46,856 bases of DNA from Bacteroidota bacterium (GCA_018266915.1 JAFDZM010000064.1:1-46856); one strand, 5' to 3'; positions 16,038 to 26,176 are shown, counted from the stretch's first letter. Numbers and translations: made by a program. Notes: generated by a model from the letters alone, not told the origin.

Positions 16038-17213
16038 ATGATCAGCATAGAACAAATTACATACCTCAACGAAATAGGTCAAAGGCCGCAGCTTGAGGAT
16101 TCAATTTACCCCGCACCTGGCAAGGCTACTGTTTCCGATAAACTGTTTATGGTTTGTGACGGGGTTGGGGGCGAGAATATGGGCGAGGAAGCAAGCCGCA
16201 TTGCCTGCGAAGGATTTTCAACTTTTTTTGAGCAAAACATTCCTCTGCGCGGCGCATTAACTGATACTTACATCCGGGCGGCACAGACCTATGTGTTGCA
16301 GCAGATGCGTAACTATACTGTTGAGCACCCCGAAGCACAGAAGATGAGCACAACGCTTACTTTGGCTTATCTTAATGGGAATAATGTATCCGTTGCCTGG
16401 TGCGGCGACAGCAGAATTTATCATTTAAGCAAAGGGGAAGTAATATGGCGGTCGGCAGACCATTCACTGGTCGGGAACCTGGTACGGCATGGCGAAATTA
16501 CCGAAGAGGAGGCCCGCATCCATCCACAGCGCAATATCATTACAAGGGCATTAAGCGCTGCAGGAGAACCTTCTGAGATCGAGACACATATTATCCGTGA
16601 TGTTCAGGATGGTGACTACATCATGCTGTGTAGCGATGGTGTTCTTGAACAAATAACAGATGGGCGTTTAAAGGAAATTGCCCTGAGCCACGCTAATAAC
16701 AAAAGAAGCCTGTTCATGGAGTATTGCAGTGACGTCACTAAAGATAATTTCTCGTTATACCTGCTGAAACTGAACAACGATAGTTCCGGAGGCGCTGTGA
16801 CAGGTAGTAAAAAGATGACGATCCCTGTTTTATTATCCATTGTTATCCTTTTGGTATTAGCTATATTGTTTAGGGGTCCGATTAAGAAATTATTTAAATC
16901 TTCGGAAGATAAACATGAGGTTGTAATTTCTAAAAAATCACCGGAAAGCTCTGGACCGGCCAAGCCAGCAGATAAAAACCCAGGAAAAAAGACTGGCGAC
17001 CAGCCAAATTCGGTTCCGGCTTCAAATCAAAAAAGAAAAGATACCGCAGAACAAAAAGTGGATACTGTGAAAGAGCTTAATGTGTCGGTAGCGGGGAAAA
17101 ACATAAAAATAAAGGCATCGATCAGTAAAACGAAGAGGCCGGAAAAGAAGCAAGCAGCTGGGAAAGACAGCACTAATACAGATGTGGCGGCCCCTGATGC
17201 CCCTCAAAATTAG
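16038..17213 (+). CDS. PP2C-family Ser/Thr phosphatase, membrane anchored
   Basis: A 391-residue protein. The N-terminal ~245 residues are a PP2C/Stp1-type phosphatase: GQRPQLEDS (E20-D21), VCDGVGGENMG with metal-binding D41, MSTTLTLAYL, WCGDSRIY with D124, CSDG with D200, and TKDNFS with D236. A membrane helix (~261-279) and a ~110-residue Lys/Pro/Ser-rich tail follow, predicted to lie outside the membrane. The metal site looks complete, so the enzyme should be active. It would reverse the action of the two neighbouring kinases. It sits under its own copy of the shared promoter motif and is followed by a strong hairpin terminator. Confidence 0.93.
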   Translation: MISIEQITYLNEIGQRPQLEDSIYPAPGKATVSDKLFMVCDGVGGENMGEEASRIACEGFSTFFEQNIPLRGALTDTYIRAAQTYVLQQMRNYTVEHPEAQKMSTTLTLAYLNGNNVSVAWCGDSRIYHLSKGEVIWRSADHSLVGNLVRHGEITEEEARIHPQRNIITRALSAAGEPSEIETHIIRDVQDGDYIMLCSDGVLEQITDGRLKEIALSHANNKRSLFMEYCSDVTKDNFSLYLLKLNNDSSGGAVTGSKKMTIPVLLSIVILLVLAILFRGPIKKLFKSSEDKHEVVISKKSPESSGPAKPADKNPGKKTGDQPNSVPASNQKRKDTAEQKVDTVKELNVSVAGKNIKIKASISKTKRPEKKQAAGKDSTNTDVAAPDAPQN

Positions 17214-17740
17214 CCGAAAGCAGATTGTTTCCTTAAAATTAGCTATAACTATGCATAAAAAAGCATTCATAATTCAATTAGTTGGTTAAATTATGAATGC
17301 TTTTTTTATAACCAACAGTTAACAGTATCCTTACATTGCAGCAATGGGTAAATTATTTTCGTAATAATTAATGCATTCATTGCGTCCCCACGTACTACCT
17401 TAAAAGTTGAAACATTTATTTAGAAAAACCGTATAAAAACGCGTTTTAAAGGCTTTGACGTAAATATTGAGATGAACGGCTTGCTGCCCTTTCTTTATTT
17501 ATCACTTCGTAGTGTATGCCCCCAAAATCCAATCAGAAACTTTGAGGGGCATCCAATTTCGGGAAAAGGCCACCGGCAAATTTATACCGGAAAAATAAAA
17601 CTATCTGCTTTTGGGCCTTGGGGATTACAGGATACAGCAACTAACTACTTCCACATTATTGGAACTGCTACGCGCTGTTTATTAAATATAACAGACATAC
17701 ACCCGGCAGATAGAATGTTATTGCCGTTACAAAGTTTATC
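17214..17740. other. 527-base intergenic region before the giant gene
   Basis: It contains the PP2C terminator (17257-17307), an AAAACGCGTTTT perfect palindrome at 17436-17447, and otherwise AT-rich DNA. The small frame at 17472-17747 shows no family features and overlaps the next signal peptide start, so it is not called. No copy of the TGACAT-N12-CCGATA motif was seen here. Confidence 0.5.
17257..17307. terminator. Strong bidirectional terminator
   Basis: AAAAAAGCATTCATAATT pairs with AATTATGAATGCTTTTTT around a short loop and is followed by TTTATA. It ends the phospho-signalling locus. Confidence 0.8.
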
Positions 17741-20700
17741 ATGTTAAAAAGGTTACTATTTTTTATTACAGCATTTATTTTAGTCCTGACATCTTCCACA
17801 GCGACGGCCGCTAATGCAACGCTTTCGAGCCTCACAGTAAGTGCGGGTACATTTTCTCCGGCTTTTACAAGTAATACAACCACTTATACTATACTTGAAA
17901 GCAGCTCAACAACCTCTATAACGTTCAAACCAACTCAAACTCTGACGAGTTCAACCATTAAGATAAACGGTGTTACAGTTTCAAACAACACAAATTCAAG
18001 TGCGATTTCATTAAATCCGGGAGATAATACAATAACAATTGTTGTATCAAAAAACTTTAACACCACAGTCACCTACACAATAACGGTAACGCGGGAAACG
18101 ATTAGCTATACTGGCTCCCCTTATACATTTACTGCTGGCAGCGCTATATCTACGCTAACACCAACTGTAAATGATCCGCCGACGAGCGTAACAGTAAGCC
18201 CTGCTTTACCTTCGGGATTATCAATTGATAATTCGGGAAATATTACCGGTACGCCAACAGCTGCCTCCGCTGCAACCACCTACACTGTTACCGCAGATTA
18301 TACAGGCGGTATCACAGCTACCACTACTATATCGATTACCGTAACTTTGCTTGCTCCAAATATCAGTTACAGTCCTGCAGCAAATACATACACTGCGGGT
18401 ACCGCTATCTCTCCGCTAACGCCAACCAATACAGGTGGGACAGTTGCCAGCTGGTCTATAAGCCCTGGCTTGCCCGCAGGCTTGTCATTTAACACATCAA
18501 CAGGTGTTATTTCAGGTACTCCAACTTCTCAGTCTTTTTTGAGTGTTTATACCATAACAGCAACAAACGCAACCGGAAGCAGCAACTTCAATATCAATAT
18601 TACGATTAACAATCCTTCGCCGCCGAGCATTAGTTATAGTCCATCAACAAATACGTATGTAGTAGGCACTGCAATCAGTCCATTGACGCCAACCAATACT
18701 GGCGGAGCTGTGGTAAGTTATTCTGTAAGCCCATCGCTGCCGGTCGGGTTATCCATAAATACCAGCACTGGCGTAATTTCAGGTACGCCAACTGCTGTAA
18801 CCGCTACAGGTACATATACAGTTACGGCAACAAATGCGGGTGGCAGCAGCAGCGCGGTTTTAACCATTACGGTAAATCCGGCACTTCCGGTTATCAGTTA
18901 TAGCCCTTCAACAAATTCATACCCCATCAATACGGCTATTACAGCATGGACGCCAACCAATACAGGCGGAGCGGCTGCCAGTTGGTCTATAAGTCCTGGC
19001 TTGCCTGCGGGTTTATCATTCAATACCGCTACCGGTGTTATTTCGGGTACGCCAACTACAGTAACAGCTGCAGCTACATATACAGTTACCGCTACCAACG
19101 TAACCGGCAGCGCAACAACAACAGTGACCATAACGGTTACGCCTCAACCACCAGTTATTAGTTATTCGCCATCGGCAAATATTTATGTAATCAATACGGC
19201 AATTACCAACTGGAGCCCTACCAACACGGGCGGCACAGCCACCAGCTGGTCAATAAGTCCATCGCTGCCTGCTGGGTTGTCATTTGATACTACAACTGGT
19301 ACAATATCTGGCACGCCGACGGCATTATCAACTATAACTACTTATACAGTAACTGCAACAAATGCCGGGGGCAGTGGCACCACAACCATTAACATTACCG
19401 TTAACCCAACAGCGCCGGTTATCAGTTATTCGCCATCGTCTAATAACTTTATTGTCGGTTCAGCAATTACCACCTGGACGCCAACCAATACAGGTGGCTC
19501 ATCCACCAGCTGGTCAATTGGTCCGGCTTTACCGGCAGGGTTGATATTTAATACAACAACGGGTGCTATTTCGGGTACGCCGACAGCAGTTTCGGCGACA
19601 ACAACTTATACTATTTCCGCGGATAACGATGGTGGCGTGGGTACAACCTCAATTACTATAACCTGCGTTGATCCAACTGCTCCCAATATAAGTTATTCTC
19701 CTTCAAGTAATACCTATACCGTAGGCGTGGCAATCAGTAACTGGGTGCCGACAAATAGCGGTGGCGCTGCTTCAAGTTGGTCAATAAGTCCGGGTTTGCC
19801 TGCAGGCTTATCATTCGATACTACAACAGGTATAATATCGGGTACGCCAACAGCATCATCTTCGGCAACAAGCTATACCGTTACTGCTACCAACGTAGTA
19901 GGTAGCTCAACTGCAACGGTAAACATTACTGTTAACGCCCAGGCGCCGGTAATCAGCTATACGCCATCAACGAACACTTATACTGTTGGAACTACTATCA
20001 GCTCATTAACACCAACCAATACAGGAGGCACTGCCAGTAGCTGGTCAATAAGTTCTGTACTGCCGTCGGGGCTGTCTTTTAACACAAGTACGGGTGTTAT
20101 TTCCGGTACACCGACAGCCGCATCAGTATCAAAAACTTATACTATCACAGCAACCAACGTTACCGGAAGTGGAACGACTACTGTAACAATTACCGTGAAT
20201 ACGCTTGCGCCATCTATAAGCTATTCTCCATCTACAGTGACTTATTCTGTAGGGTCGACTATAACGCCAGCAACGCCAACTAATATTGGCGGTGCTGCAT
20301 CAAGCTTTGCTATTACAAGTGGTACGCTGCCAACAGGTTTATCATTTGATACCAGTACAGGTATAATTTCCGGTACGCCAACTGTTACTTTCGCAACAAC
20401 GACATTTACTATAAAAGCAACCAATGCACAGGGATCATCCAGCACATCGCTGATTATTACAGTAAGCCCGCATGCACCGGTGATCAGCTATAGCCCTTCA
20501 ACAAATGTATATTCATTAAACCAGACCATTGCATCGTTAACACCAAATAACACAGGTGGTGCGGTTACAGGGTATTCTTATAGTTCAACGGGTACGTCAC
20601 TTACGGGTGCTACCCTGAGCGGGCCAAGCTTGATGGCTATCGATGCATCAGGTAATATTTATGTATGTAACTATAATAACGGAACTATAAGTAAATACAA

Positions 20701-23700
20701 TTCAAGCGGTACTTATATAGGTAAATTTGGTACAGGGATATCCTTTACCAACCCCTGTGGAATTGTGTTTGATTCGGCGGGCAATGCCTATGTGATGGAC
20801 ACGGGTGCAGGAAAGATATATAAACTGAACTCAAGCGGGGCCTATCAGTCGGCCATCGTGACCGGCTTAGGCCACCCTCTTGGTATTGCTATTGATGGTT
20901 CAGACAATATTTATATTGCTACCTATAATACCGGTACTAACGTAAGCTCAGTTACGAAATATAATACAGGGGGTACCCTATTGCTTACTTTGCCCACTAC
21001 CGGTATGAACCAGGCAGACGGCGTTGCAGTCGATGCAGCTGGTAATATTTATGTATTGAACCGAGCTACCAACTTCGCTACGCCAAACAGTTTGGGTAAC
21101 GTAACCGAATACAGCCCAACAGGCACTTATATAGGTGTATTCAGCAGTGGTTATAATGACCCGCTGGCTATCTCAATCGACGCGTCTGGAAACGTATTTG
21201 TGGCCGACTCACACAATAACCAGGTGAGAATATATAGCTCGGGTGGAGTGTTGCTGAATACCATCACAGGTCTTACCGACGTGGAAGGTTTTGTGGCAGA
21301 TGCCAACGGTAATCTTTATATATCGGATTATACGAACAATACGGTTAAAAAATATGCAGCGTCAGGTGGCTACCATATCAGCTCCCCATTGCCTGCGGGT
21401 TTATCATTTAACACTTCTACTGGTGTCATATCAGGTACACCAACGGTAACTTTTTCGCCAACAACTTATACCATCACTGCTTATAATATTACTGGTAGCG
21501 GAAGTACTACAGTGACCCTATCATGTGTGGCCTCATTTGATTGGATCGGAACTACAAGCACAGACTGGAACACAGGCTCCAACTGGCTGGCCGGTACCGT
21601 GCCTTCAAGCACCGACCAGGCATTGATCGGGGTGAATAAAACGTTTACCAATTTCCCTAACGTATTAGCGTCGGCAGGTACGGTAAATGTGGGCTCTATC
21701 CAGTTTGGTAATACCGGTGGGCAGGCAGCGGGTGTGGTGGTAAACAGCGGAAGTACTTTGAATGTATCAGGCGCGATAACCTACCAAAGTGATGCAAACT
21801 CCGGATTGGGATATACAACAACCTTATCCGGTGTGGGTACAATAAATGCAGGCAGCATCTCCGTAATTTCCAATACGACATTATCGGGTTCATACACCGG
21901 TAATTTTACCTCATCAGTAACCAACCTGAATGTATCCGGAAATGTTTCATTAACCTCATCCAATTCAGGATCTTATCTATTTAATTCTACATTTAAATTA
22001 ACAGGTGGTACTGCAGCGATCACAGGTACAATTCAAACTACCAATACTACAGGAACCACTTCAAGCTTTATAGTTGCGCCAACAACAACTGCCACGTTGC
22101 AGCTTACCAATTCAGCAGCTTTATCAGGCCTCTCATCTACCGGTACGAATGTGGTTACCTTTAACAACACCGGAGCTACTATTCAGTACTCGGGGGCAGC
22201 ACAAACGGTTTATACTACTGCCGCTATTACCGGTTTAGCTTCGGGTGTGAGCTATCAGAATATCGCATTCTCCGGAACCGGCATAAAAACAGCTTCTTCA
22301 GGTAACTTGAATGTTAACGGCGATTTTACTAATACAATGTCTAATGATGGCTCTAACTATGTAGCACTGAGCAGCCCGGTTGTAAACTTTACCGGTACTA
22401 CGCAGAATCTGGCAGGTGGTTCAGGTAATGGAACTACCTTCTACTATGTTACCTTTAGCGGCGCAGGTACAAAAACCATGACCAGCGGTGGGTTTAATAT
22501 TGCCTCTTCCGGAGTTTTAACTATGAGCGGAAGCAACGCAGCTACAATTTTAGCAGCAAATGGTAATCTGACTATAAATTCAGACGCAACCGGTTCAGGC
22601 TCAATAGCAGCGATCTCGGGGCCAAGCATCACAGGTAACGTTAATGTACAACGTTACTTAACAGGTGGTAACTCCGTTTACCGGGGTTATCATTTGGGTT
22701 CGTCACCTGTATATGCGGCCACCGTAAGCGGAAACAATGTTTTCAGTATAAACTACCTGCAAAACAGCATGTACCTGACCGGCACTGCAGGTGGTGGCTT
22801 TGATAAGACAGGCAATCCGACACTGTATATGTTCCTCGAAAATGTTCCGCCATCAAGGACTTCTTTTGTCAGCGGTAACTTCTGGGGCATAGATAATATA
22901 AATAGTGCACCAACTTATTCGTTATCGGGTACCACAGGTTCAGGTACTTATTCATTCCCTGTAGGAAACGGTTACCTGTTCTTTTTCAGGGGTAACAGGG
23001 CCTCGGCATCTCTTGCTACAGAAACTACCGTGGGTTATGTGCCGGTATCGGTTACCATGACTGCAACCGGAGCATTAAACCAGGGACAGGTTGTTGTGCA
23101 TGTCTGGTATACAGCATCATCGGCTAACCTGAATTACACCGGCAGTGGAACGGGAAGTGCTACCAACTCTGCTGTGCGCGGTTTTAACATGGTGGGCAAC
23201 CCTTACGCCAGTTCTATCGACTGGGAGCAGTTCAACTCCAGCTCATCTACCAGCGGTATTTACGGATATAACGTGAGTACCACAGCATACGAGCTTAACC
23301 CCGCTACACAGAACTATGATACTTACCAGAAAGGTGGTGCATATACCAATCACGGAAGAAGAACAATCGTTAGTGGTCAGGGCTTTTTTGTGATGGCCAC
23401 CAATGCATCAAGTCCGCAGCTGATATTTAACGAATCGGCTAAAACAGTGAACCAGAACACCGGTTTGAACCTGTTTATGGATACGCAAAGTGGATTGGAT
23501 CAAGCCCAAACTCCTGTTGATGAACATATACGCCTGCAAATGGCAGTAGCACAGGATAGTATTAATACCGATGATACTTACATAGGATTTAGCTCATCTT
23601 ATCACCCCCAATTTGTAGTTAATGAAGATGCGCAATATAAACTGGGTAACGGTAAAGTAAGTATGGCCAGCTATACGAGCGATAGCGTACAGGTCAGCAT

Positions 23701-24559
23701 AAATAAAATGCCGCTGCCTGGAACAAAACCAACAGTGATTCCACTATATGCATCGGCCCGTGCGGTGGGTAATTATACCATACAGATGACGGAATTGGAG
23801 GCTATTGCACCAATCTATGAAGTATGGCTGATGGATAAATATTTGAAAGATTCTGTGGATCTGCGGAAGACGCCTTTGTATTCTTTCTCGATCAGCACAG
23901 ATACTAACACCTATGGAAGCAACCGTTTTCAATTGATAATCAGGCAAAGTGATTCGCTGCAATTTAAACTGGTAAACTTTACCGGCGCCAAAACACAAGC
24001 CGGTTCGCAATTGCAGTGGACCACAACCAATGAGCAGAACTACACTCACTTCACATTGGAAAGAAGTACCGATGGCGGAGCAAGTTACAGCATCATATAC
24101 GGCAACACTTCAAATGGGCAGGGCAGCTATAGCTTCCTGGATAGATCTTTTTCGGCAGGTGAGAACATATACCGGTTGAAAATGGAAGACCTGAATGGCA
24201 ATGTTACCTATTCAAATGCTGTGGCATTAGTATACACCAACGGGCTTGGCGGTAACCTTACAATTTATCCTAACCCAACCAGCGGGCCGCTAAACCTGAT
24301 CATTGCCCAGATAAACAATACGATCAGTTCGCCGGGAGGCAGCCTGGTAGGGGGCTCTATTCCGACACCAACAACAGTGACCAATAATTACTCTGTTAAA
24401 ATTGTAAGCACATCAGGCATATTGATAAAAACAATGTCGACCACCAACCCACGCTGGCAAACCGATGTAAGCAGCCTGATGCCGGGTACATACATACTGC
24501 AAGTTGCTGATGAAAGCGATAATAAGCTGGTTGGCCAGGCTACATTTGTTAAACTATAA
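17741..24559 (+). CDS. Giant T9SS-exported Ig-repeat/NHL surface protein
   Basis: This 2272-residue protein starts with a signal peptide (cleavage near TATA-ANAT) and a cadherin-like/chitobiase-type beta-sandwich (~25-120). About ten Ig-like He_PIG repeats follow (~125-950; each has SYSPS, TPTNTGG, LPAGLSF, GVISGTPT). The last repeat is interrupted by six NHL repeats (~953-1210; (D)xxGNxYV pattern) and then resumes at SPLPAGLSF. After ~1265 (WIGTTSTDWNTGSNW) come repetitive beta-solenoid-like Ser/Gly/Thr-rich strands. The C-terminal ~100 residues form a type A T9SS sorting domain (LTIYPNPTSGPLNL, then YILQVAD). Probably secreted or surface-attached, acting in adhesion or carbohydrate contact. 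The ligand is unknown. Confidence 0.9.
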   Translation: MLKRLLFFITAFILVLTSSTATAANATLSSLTVSAGTFSPAFTSNTTTYTILESSSTTSITFKPTQTLTSSTIKINGVTVSNNTNSSAISLNPGDNTITIVVSKNFNTTVTYTITVTRETISYTGSPYTFTAGSAISTLTPTVNDPPTSVTVSPALPSGLSIDNSGNITGTPTAASAATTYTVTADYTGGITATTTISITVTLLAPNISYSPAANTYTAGTAISPLTPTNTGGTVASWSISPGLPAGLSFNTSTGVISGTPTSQSFLSVYTITATNATGSSNFNINITINNPSPPSISYSPSTNTYVVGTAISPLTPTNTGGAVVSYSVSPSLPVGLSINTSTGVISGTPTAVTATGTYTVTATNAGGSSSAVLTITVNPALPVISYSPSTNSYPINTAITAWTPTNTGGAAASWSISPGLPAGLSFNTATGVISGTPTTVTAAATYTVTATNVTGSATTTVTITVTPQPPVISYSPSANIYVINTAITNWSPTNTGGTATSWSISPSLPAGLSFDTTTGTISGTPTALSTITTYTVTATNAGGSGTTTINITVNPTAPVISYSPSSNNFIVGSAITTWTPTNTGGSSTSWSIGPALPAGLIFNTTTGAISGTPTAVSATTTYTISADNDGGVGTTSITITCVDPTAPNISYSPSSNTYTVGVAISNWVPTNSGGAASSWSISPGLPAGLSFDTTTGIISGTPTASSSATSYTVTATNVVGSSTATVNITVNAQAPVISYTPSTNTYTVGTTISSLTPTNTGGTASSWSISSVLPSGLSFNTSTGVISGTPTAASVSKTYTITATNVTGSGTTTVTITVNTLAPSISYSPSTVTYSVGSTITPATPTNIGGAASSFAITSGTLPTGLSFDTSTGIISGTPTVTFATTTFTIKATNAQGSSSTSLIITVSPHAPVISYSPSTNVYSLNQTIASLTPNNTGGAVTGYSYSSTGTSLTGATLSGPSLMAIDASGNIYVCNYNNGTISKYNSSGTYIGKFGTGISFTNPCGIVFDSAGNAYVMDTGAGKIYKLNSSGAYQSAIVTGLGHPLGIAIDGSDNIYIATYNTGTNVSSVTKYNTGGTLLLTLPTTGMNQADGVAVDAAGNIYVLNRATNFATPNSLGNVTEYSPTGTYIGVFSSGYNDPLAISIDASGNVFVADSHNNQVRIYSSGGVLLNTITGLTDVEGFVADANGNLYISDYTNNTVKKYAASGGYHISSPLPAGLSFNTSTGVISGTPTVTFSPTTYTITAYNITGSGSTTVTLSCVASFDWIGTTSTDWNTGSNWLAGTVPSSTDQALIGVNKTFTNFPNVLASAGTVNVGSIQFGNTGGQAAGVVVNSGSTLNVSGAITYQSDANSGLGYTTTLSGVGTINAGSISVISNTTLSGSYTGNFTSSVTNLNVSGNVSLTSSNSGSYLFNSTFKLTGGTAAITGTIQTTNTTGTTSSFIVAPTTTATLQLTNSAALSGLSSTGTNVVTFNNTGATIQYSGAAQTVYTTAAITGLASGVSYQNIAFSGTGIKTASSGNLNVNGDFTNTMSNDGSNYVALSSPVVNFTGTTQNLAGGSGNGTTFYYVTFSGAGTKTMTSGGFNIASSGVLTMSGSNAATILAANGNLTINSDATGSGSIAAISGPSITGNVNVQRYLTGGNSVYRGYHLGSSPVYAATVSGNNVFSINYLQNSMYLTGTAGGGFDKTGNPTLYMFLENVPPSRTSFVSGNFWGIDNINSAPTYSLSGTTGSGTYSFPVGNGYLFFFRGNRASASLATETTVGYVPVSVTMTATGALNQGQVVVHVWYTASSANLNYTGSGTGSATNSAVRGFNMVGNPYASSIDWEQFNSSSSTSGIYGYNVSTTAYELNPATQNYDTYQKGGAYTNHGRRTIVSGQGFFVMATNASSPQLIFNESAKTVNQNTGLNLFMDTQSGLDQAQTPVDEHIRLQMAVAQDSINTDDTYIGFSSSYHPQFVVNEDAQYKLGNGKVSMASYTSDSVQVSINKMPLPGTKPTVIPLYASARAVGNYTIQMTELEAIAPIYEVWLMDKYLKDSVDLRKTPLYSFSISTDTNTYGSNRFQLIIRQSDSLQFKLVNFTGAKTQAGSQLQWTTTNEQNYTHFTLERSTDGGASYSIIYGNTSNGQGSYSFLDRSFSAGENIYRLKMEDLNGNVTYSNAVALVYTNGLGGNLTIYPNPTSGPLNLIIAQINNTISSPGGSLVGGSIPTPTTVTNNYSVKIVSTSGILIKTMSTTNPRWQTDVSSLMPGTYILQVADESDNKLVGQATFVKL
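18352..20475 (+). repeat. Tandem coding repeats, ~250-260 bases per unit
   Basis: About eight successive units between the codons for APNISYSP and the start of the split repeat repeat at roughly 250-260 bases. Units differ by many substitutions but keep the segments coding for SYSPS, TPTNTGG and SGTPT nearly unchanged. Such arrays can change copy number by recombination. Confidence 0.75.
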
Positions 24560-24594
24560 CAAGAACTTCATATCGTCTCTAATTAATGCTAAAG

Positions 24595-24620
24595 GCCCGG
24601 TGTAACAGCCGGGTTTTTTG
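24595..24620 (+). terminator. Terminator after the giant gene
   Basis: CCCGG pairs with CCGGG around TGTAACAG, followed by TTTTTTG, 36 bases past the stop. Confidence 0.7.
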
Positions 24621-24656
24621 TTGTAATTTGGCTGGATTAAGCCCTCTACCAGAATA

Positions 24657-25529
24657 GTGACAGACACCATTAGCAATACACGAATAGCGCCTACCCCGAG
24701 TGGGTTTTTGCATGTGGGCAATATCCTGTCATTCGCTATTACATCTGCTTTAGCTAAAAAAAATAATGCTAAAGTTTTACTGAGGATTGATGATCTGGAC
24801 CGGGCGCGAGCTAATGACCAGTATGTTCAGGATATTTTTGATACGCTTAATTATTTAGAGATACCCTGGCATACCGGCCCGAAGGACGCGCAGGATTTTC
24901 GCGACAATTGGTCACAAACTCACAGGATGGGGTTGTATCATGATGCCCTTGACAGATTATGCAATAAAGGATTGGTATTCGCCTGCACCTGTTCGCGTCA
25001 GCAGATAAAAAATTCACGGCCATGTACTTGTCTTGAAAAGCACATCCCTCTGGATACTGAAAATGCAGCCTGGCGATTAATCACAGATGATGAAGAACTA
25101 GCTATTAGAAATTATAACGGAGAGATAACTTACGCCTCCTTACCGCAAGAGATGCAGAACTTTGTGATAAGAAGGAGGGACGGCATACCTGCCTATCAAT
25201 TGGCTTCAATGGTTGACGATCTTCATTATAATATCGACCTGATCGTCCGGGGGCAGGATTTGTGGTCATCTACCATTGCTCAGCATCAACTGGCTTTGGC
25301 TTTAGGCGAAGGCAAATTTGGCCATATAAGATTTCATCATCATTCTTTGCTGACAGAAGCATCAGGTCAAAAGCTATCAAAATCGACAGGATCAACTTCA
25401 ATTAAATACCTGCGCGAGAGGGGGAAAAGTCAGCAGGATATTTACACCATGATCGGAAAAATGATAGACTTTGACCAACAGATCAATAATTGGGAAGAAT
25501 TGGTGTTCGTTACGGATCCATCATTATAA
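24657..25529 (+). CDS. gluQ: Glutamyl-Q tRNA(Asp) synthetase-like protein
   Basis: A 290-residue GluRS paralogue lacking the anticodon-binding domain. It has the HIGH-type motif HVGN (19-22) after RIAPTPSGF and KLSKS at 239-243. The cysteines C110, C112, C123 and C125 probably form the zinc site of the GluQRS family. GluQRS attaches glutamate to queuosine in tRNA(Asp), not to a tRNA 3' end. The length is close to E. coli GluQ (298). The start is GTG; no in-frame ATG fits before RIAPTPSG. It is a single gene between two terminator-like hairpins. A short true GluRS is unlikely because the C-terminal half is missing. Confidence 0.85.
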   Translation: MTDTISNTRIAPTPSGFLHVGNILSFAITSALAKKNNAKVLLRIDDLDRARANDQYVQDIFDTLNYLEIPWHTGPKDAQDFRDNWSQTHRMGLYHDALDRLCNKGLVFACTCSRQQIKNSRPCTCLEKHIPLDTENAAWRLITDDEELAIRNYNGEITYASLPQEMQNFVIRRRDGIPAYQLASMVDDLHYNIDLIVRGQDLWSSTIAQHQLALALGEGKFGHIRFHHHSLLTEASGQKLSKSTGSTSIKYLRERGKSQQDIYTMIGKMIDFDQQINNWEELVFVTDPSL

Positions 25530-25537
25530 AAAAGGTT

Positions 25538-25561
25538 AAGGCCCTCTCTCCAAAGGGCCTT
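25538..25561 (+). terminator. Terminator-like hairpin after gluQ
   Basis: AAGGCCCT pairs with AGGGCCTT around CTCTCCAA. It is followed by GTGTTA rather than a clear T-tract, so its strength is uncertain. Confidence 0.45.
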
Positions 25562-25621
25562 GTGTTAATAATAACCGAACTTACTATAAAGAACTAATGA
25601 GAATTCAGCTTAACCTGATGG

Positions 25622-26176
25622 CTATTTCTTTTTGCTGCCACCGCCAAAGAAGGCACCTATTTTAAAAGCGAAATAATTGGCGCCCTTTCCCATGGCATCA
25701 TAATCAGCCGACAGACGGAAGTGCCCGGCTTCAAAACCAAGTTCCGGGAAGGCACCCACACGACTTCCGCCGGATACCAGGCCACTATAGCCACTTCCTG
25801 CTTGTGCTGATCTCTGATAAACAAGGCCAGTGCCTGCACCGATAAATGGCCTGAAACCGCTGTCAGTGAAATAATATTCTGCCGTAAGGAAATAGGATGT
25901 GAGCAAGTAAACTTTAGTGTCGGAGCTCACGGCTTTGTTCACATAGCCAATCGCTGCTGCTTCCAATCGTAAGCCGAGTGCAAAATCATCCGAAACACGG
26001 TAATGCGGTTGCAAGGTAACGGTTACTCCGGCTTTTGTGCCCCCGCTGCCACTGCTGCCGCTGGGATCAGCATATCCAAGCTGGATATCAAATTTGAATG
26101 CATGGTAATTGGTTGATTGTGCGTTTGCCATCAATGCGAAGGCAAATAATACGGGTAGTAGTAATAATTTTTTCAT
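25622..26176 (-). CDS. Small outer-membrane beta-barrel protein
   Basis: A 184-residue protein with a signal peptide (LLLPVLFAFALMANA, cleavage before QSTNY). Alternating hydrophobic/polar strands and glycine-rich turns follow (HAFKFDIQLGYADPSG, YRVSDDFALGLRLEAA, FRPFIGAGTGLVYQRS, GHFRLSADYDA). This is typical of 8-stranded OmpW/OmpA-like or 'outer membrane beta-barrel' proteins. It ends in a Lys-rich tail. The function is not evident, and no partner genes are adjacent. Confidence 0.72.
   Translation of the reverse strand: MKKLLLLPVLFAFALMANAQSTNYHAFKFDIQLGYADPSGSSGSGGTKAGVTVTLQPHYRVSDDFALGLRLEAAAIGYVNKAVSSDTKVYLLTSYFLTAEYYFTDSGFRPFIGAGTGLVYQRSAQAGSGYSGLVSGGSRVGAFPELGFEAGHFRLSADYDAMGKGANYFAFKIGAFFGGGSKKK

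Noticed and set aside
5378..17213. Type VI secretion post-translational control locus (PpkA/PppA/Fha)
   Set aside because: Kinase, phosphatase and FHA proteins are present, but no structural Tss gene is in the window, and the FHA protein is an ABC transporter.
17472..17747. 91-residue frame before the giant gene
   Set aside because: No family features, unusual composition, and overlap with the giant gene's start; likely chance.
18352..20475. CRISPR-like array
   Set aside because: The repeats are long, in frame and code for Ig-like domains; there are no short identical repeats with unique spacers.
24657..25529. Full glutamyl-tRNA synthetase
   Set aside because: The protein is only 290 residues, lacks the anticodon-binding half and has the GluQ-type cysteine set.
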